A stretch of DNA of 64,000 nucleotides from Chromobotia macracanthus (Eukaryota; Chordata; Actinopteri; Cypriniformes; Botiidae). A program made the position numbers and the translations under genes. The notes below the pieces were generated by a model that was given only the letters and a program-made list of their open reading frames with translations, ran no database searches and was not told where the DNA came from. Positions 61,012 through 64,000 of the stretch are shown piece after piece. The stretch spans positions 9,284,501-9,348,500 of the forward strand of contig JAZGTH010000008.1 in NCBI GenBank assembly GCA_036877525.1. The letters are read 5' to 3'. Each line of letters begins with the position of its first letter. Within the stretch, counting starts at the first letter, position 1.

Positions 61012-61351
61012 GTAAAGGTAGGGTAAGCGATTCTGTCCATGGAACATTTTTTGCTATTGTGTTTTAAAGTCTCTTTACATCCTGATAGCAATCACTAAGT
61101 AGTCAAAATAAATGTAAGTATATTTACTAAATGTCTTCCGTGGAAGGTGCAGCACCATAAAATATTCGCCCAATCATTGCATTTGGTTTGAATATACATG
61201 CCTGTCAAACTATGTTCTGCATCACATTCATGTGTATTGGAGAAGGCATGGCTTTGGAGAGTGCTGTGAAGGGAGGGTGGGATCTTATGCTTTTAAAGCT
61301 AGGTTGTTATTGCTAACCTTCCCGAAATCACCTACCCTACAGTACCTTTAA
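61012..61351. mobile_element. TTAAAGG-ended MITE, about 340 bp
   Basis: The left end TAAAGGTAGGGTAAGCGATT and the right end AAATCACCTACCCTACAGTACCTTTAAG form an imperfect inverted repeat. The interior has GTCTCTTTACATCCTGATAG and AAGGGAGGGTGGGATCTTAT. This pattern is recalled from the cyprinid 'TTAAAGGTGCAGTAGGTGATT' repeats. Confidence 0.8.
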
Positions 61352-62081
61352 GTTGGTTGTAAGGGTACAGTTTAGTTACACAGCAAATACACATCATATA
61401 TAATTATTTATGAAATTGACTTTGTATTTTAAAAATGAATTATTTTGGGTTACATTCACAGAAACAATATAAGAAATATTTTTGACGATTTCTTGGCTTT
61501 GGTTTACATCAGGAGGCAGGAGCAACGTTTTTTTCAATAATTAAAGATTTTGAGGCTGTGTAAGGCCAGTTTCACCAGACTAGTACAGTCACTATATATA
61601 CTGTATTACTGCAGCTTTACTTTCATTCTGACTTGGCTTGAGAGCTCAGACAGACCTCTGTATCTGTCATAAACATAGCAAGTAGATAGAAAGCGTCCAG
61701 TATTCCGTTGAGCTACGGATCCCTATAGCTCCTGGCTTTCCGCTTTCCACTTTCTGTTTTTGTGAACTTTCCGTAAGAGAGACTTCACAGTGTGTGGCTG
61801 CCCCACATTCCCCACTTCTCATTGTAGTAGATCAGATGAAGAAAGAGAGAAAGTGAAAACAGGCTCTGGCCTCACAACAACTATTAGGAAGTATGCCAAC
61901 ACGAGAACTTTAGAGACAAAGCTGGAGGGAACTTAAGAATTATTGCCATCCCACACTTGTAAACCCTGCTCTGCTATGCTGTGGTGGAGATACAAGGGTG
62001 GATTAAAAGGAAACAGCCACAATTAGTGAGAAGAGAGGAATTATGGGAAAACCTCAAAAGCTTTAATACCCTACTTCTCTG
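61352..62081. other. Non-coding stretch
   Basis: No gene recognised. 61675-61770 is locally rich in CTTTCCGCTTTCC-type sequence. Confidence 0.4.
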
Positions 62082-62880
62082 GCTGTGTCCAAAACTTAAC
62101 CTTTATTTTCAATCAGTCAATGACTCAATAGGCGGCATTTTTGTATGAAGGTATATCCAACAGAAAACTGGTTTCAGACCAGCTTCCAATGCACCGTAAC
62201 ATCACGCGTAATGATCTAGAACAAATGTAAGTGAGCTGTTAAGATATAAAAGCAGATATTTAATGAATACCAGGCTTGTGATGCCATCTGTGATACGGAC
62301 ATAAAATATAGACAAATTCAAATCATGCAGCTGGTTGAGAAGAGGCGTGCTATTACCTTTCCAAGTGATCAGACCAAGTGATCACTTTATTAATAAAATA
62401 AACAAGATTTACATTGAAAGAGAGACAGAATCCATATTTAGAAAACAGACTTTGGTTCCTTTGATTTGGGCCATTTAACATCCAGCCAGAATACTCTAGC
62501 AGTCCCCTGGTAACACCTTAGAAACCATTCAGAATTTAAGCAACCACATGGCAAAGCTAAAGCAACCTGCCCTAACACCAGCATTGTGACTGCCTTTTAC
62601 ATCGCTCAAATGTTGTTCAGACAACGTAAAAATCTGTTTTACTTCTTTTAACTCCTCCGCCAGATGCTATTTTTATTCTGTCAACCATCCGCTCACAAAG
62701 GATTGTGGGATATCAAAGGCAGCAAAGGATACATCTATGCTGCTTTCAAAAACGGACCAGATGGTGCGATCTTAGTAGACAGGATGTTACACAAAGACTG
62801 GATTCGGATGTGTCTTGATACCTTCCTCCCTTCGGATATTCCCTGAGAAAGCAGCATTTCTCACGATTCGGACACAAACT
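62082..62880. mobile_element. Degenerate GGCTGTGTCC-ended element
   Basis: The left end GCTGTGTCCAAAA (62082) and the right end TTCGGACACAAAC (to about 62879) are imperfectly inverted. The interior holds GGCGGCATTTTTGTATGAAGG and GGCAGCAAAGGATACATCTA, words recalled from a common cyprinid non-autonomous element. A GTTGCTA minisatellite fragment (62497-62575) and the repeat CCAAGTGATCAGACCAAGTGATC (62361-62383) lie inside. The 60-codon frame at 62664-62846 is part of the element, not a gene. Confidence 0.5.
62497..62575 (-). repeat. Degenerate GTTGCTA minisatellite, copy 5
   Basis: CCTGGTAACACCTTAGAAACC, AAGCAACCACATGGCAAAGC and AAGCAACCTGCCC: the complement of the GGTTGCT/GGTGTTAC units seen elsewhere. 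Confidence 0.65.
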
Positions 62881-63187
62881 CTCTCTCTCGTCTAACAGAC
62901 ACACATGTTGTGTTTCTCAGTATCTGCAAGAAACCAGTGTGTGGTCGTCCCTGCCCACTTAACCTTGGCAAGGCCATGGGCCGAATACAGAACGGCATGT
63001 CAACAGAACACACCCGTCTCACTGTGCACTGTTAGCATGAGCATCAGAGCTCTCAAACAGGGCCTGCCAACAGCTGTGTGACACACACACACACAGACAC
63101 CCAGAGTGGATAGGCTTCAACAGAGCAGCCTATTACAGGCACCAAATCAATGAGCAGACGCATACAGAGTGAGCAAGAGAGTAATAG

Positions 63188-63219
63188 GGAGAGAGACAGA
63201 CAGAGAGAGAGAGAGAGGG
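63188..63219. repeat. (GA)n microsatellite
   Basis: GAGAGACAGACAGAGAGAGA and further GA units. A short CA tract (63080-63095) precedes it. Confidence 0.93.
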
Positions 63220-63332
63220 TTAGTGTACAGAACAAGGTGAAAATGAGAGAGGGTAAATGCTGTAGGGGACCAGCCTGAGAAATCTCCCTGCGGCAATATA
63301 CACTGACATACACAACCTTGTCTGAAAGAAGC

Positions 63333-63352
63333 ATGTGTGTGTGTGTGTGTGT
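63333..63352. repeat. (GT)n microsatellite
   Basis: About 10 GT units. Confidence 0.95.
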
Positions 63353-64000
63353 ATTACACGATGGAGAGCAGAGCCATGCTGCAGTACTGTACCTGACACG
63401 TAAACTCTGGCTGTAATGACATGTTTTGGTTTGAGGTAATGTGAATAGGGAACGTTATATTTAACAGCGTGGAAGGTGACATTTCACACGGTTGTGATGG
63501 TGGTCTGACTTACTGAAATTGAAACACTTTTATTTTTTTTCCTGTTTGCATGACTTTGCAAGAAAAACAAGCACATTTCATTCTGTTTTCTCATTCTGTA
63601 AACAAACTGTGGAGTCAACCGTATTTGTCAGGCTTAACGTTCAAGTCTGTTACCCAAATTATTGTAAAATATTACATTTGAACTTGTTGGATTAAACTTA
63701 GAATTTATACCTAGTGGTTCTGTGGGACTTAATAATACATTTTCTTCATAAACAACTGCAGAACGAATGTATGTAATATTACCTGAGAATGAAACCACTC
63801 AAAAAATAAATTGACTGTTTTTTATATAACATTGTGTTTTTTTTGGACAATGACAATCTGAGACTCAGACACATTTTCTGTTCAATATTCTCTAACAAAT
63901 CTTCTGTGTAGACACACACATACTTTCAATACAGGAGAACATAAACATTCCTCCCCAGCAGGTCAGGCATTAATAATGTCCTATAAAAGTTCAACATGCT
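63353..64000. other. AT-rich non-coding stretch to the window edge
   Basis: No gene, splice-supported exon or transposon recognised. Confidence 0.45.

Noticed and set aside
62664..62846. 60-codon frame with GSKGYIYAAFKNGPDG
   Set aside because: It lies inside a decayed repeat element; the nucleotide words match a recalled cyprinid repeat.

Overview
The window looks like nuclear DNA of a teleost fish, most likely a cyprinid. It is AT-rich and has almost no convincing coding sequence. It carries long CA/GT, GA/CT and AT microsatellites, many short non-autonomous DNA transposons bounded by TA or by TTAAAGG-type ends, and LINE/SINE 3' tails of the kind known from carp-like fishes. No bacterial, phage or organellar features are visible, and there is no operon, CRISPR array or intact transposase.

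The only plausible protein-coding piece is at the left edge, on the minus strand (about 152-387). It is one open exon after a good acceptor site, with a hydrophobic stretch near its end. I cannot name the gene. No upstream exon of it is recognisable, so the other 63.6 kb is best read as a very large intron or an intergenic stretch.

Layout. 0-10 kb holds the edge exon, GT microsatellites, a CAACC/GGTTG minisatellite, a complete 534-bp TA-flanked inverted-repeat element (8023-8556) and a two-copy 229-bp tandem duplication. 10-25 kb holds the first AACGTT-family element, a fold-back element at 11.2 kb, a repeat bounded by CA tracts at 15.4 kb, candidate conserved non-coding blocks and a long AT tract at 23.5 kb. 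25-39 kb holds four AACGTT elements, three of them in one orientation within 4 kb, a TTAAAGC-ended element, a second CA-bounded repeat, a 30-bp minisatellite, a CpG-dense patch beside a CTCF-like motif, and an RFX X-box next to a CCAAT box. 39-51 kb holds a second TA-flanked inverted-repeat element, the short sister of the TTAAAGC element, and two AACGTT elements, one nested inside another transposon. 51-64 kb holds LINE and SINE tails, further TTAAAGG elements and a degenerate element near 62 kb.

No genes can be seen working together here. The interest lies in the layered small transposons and a few candidate regulatory sites. I found no convincing new biological system. All family names come from recalled sequence patterns and were not checked by a search.
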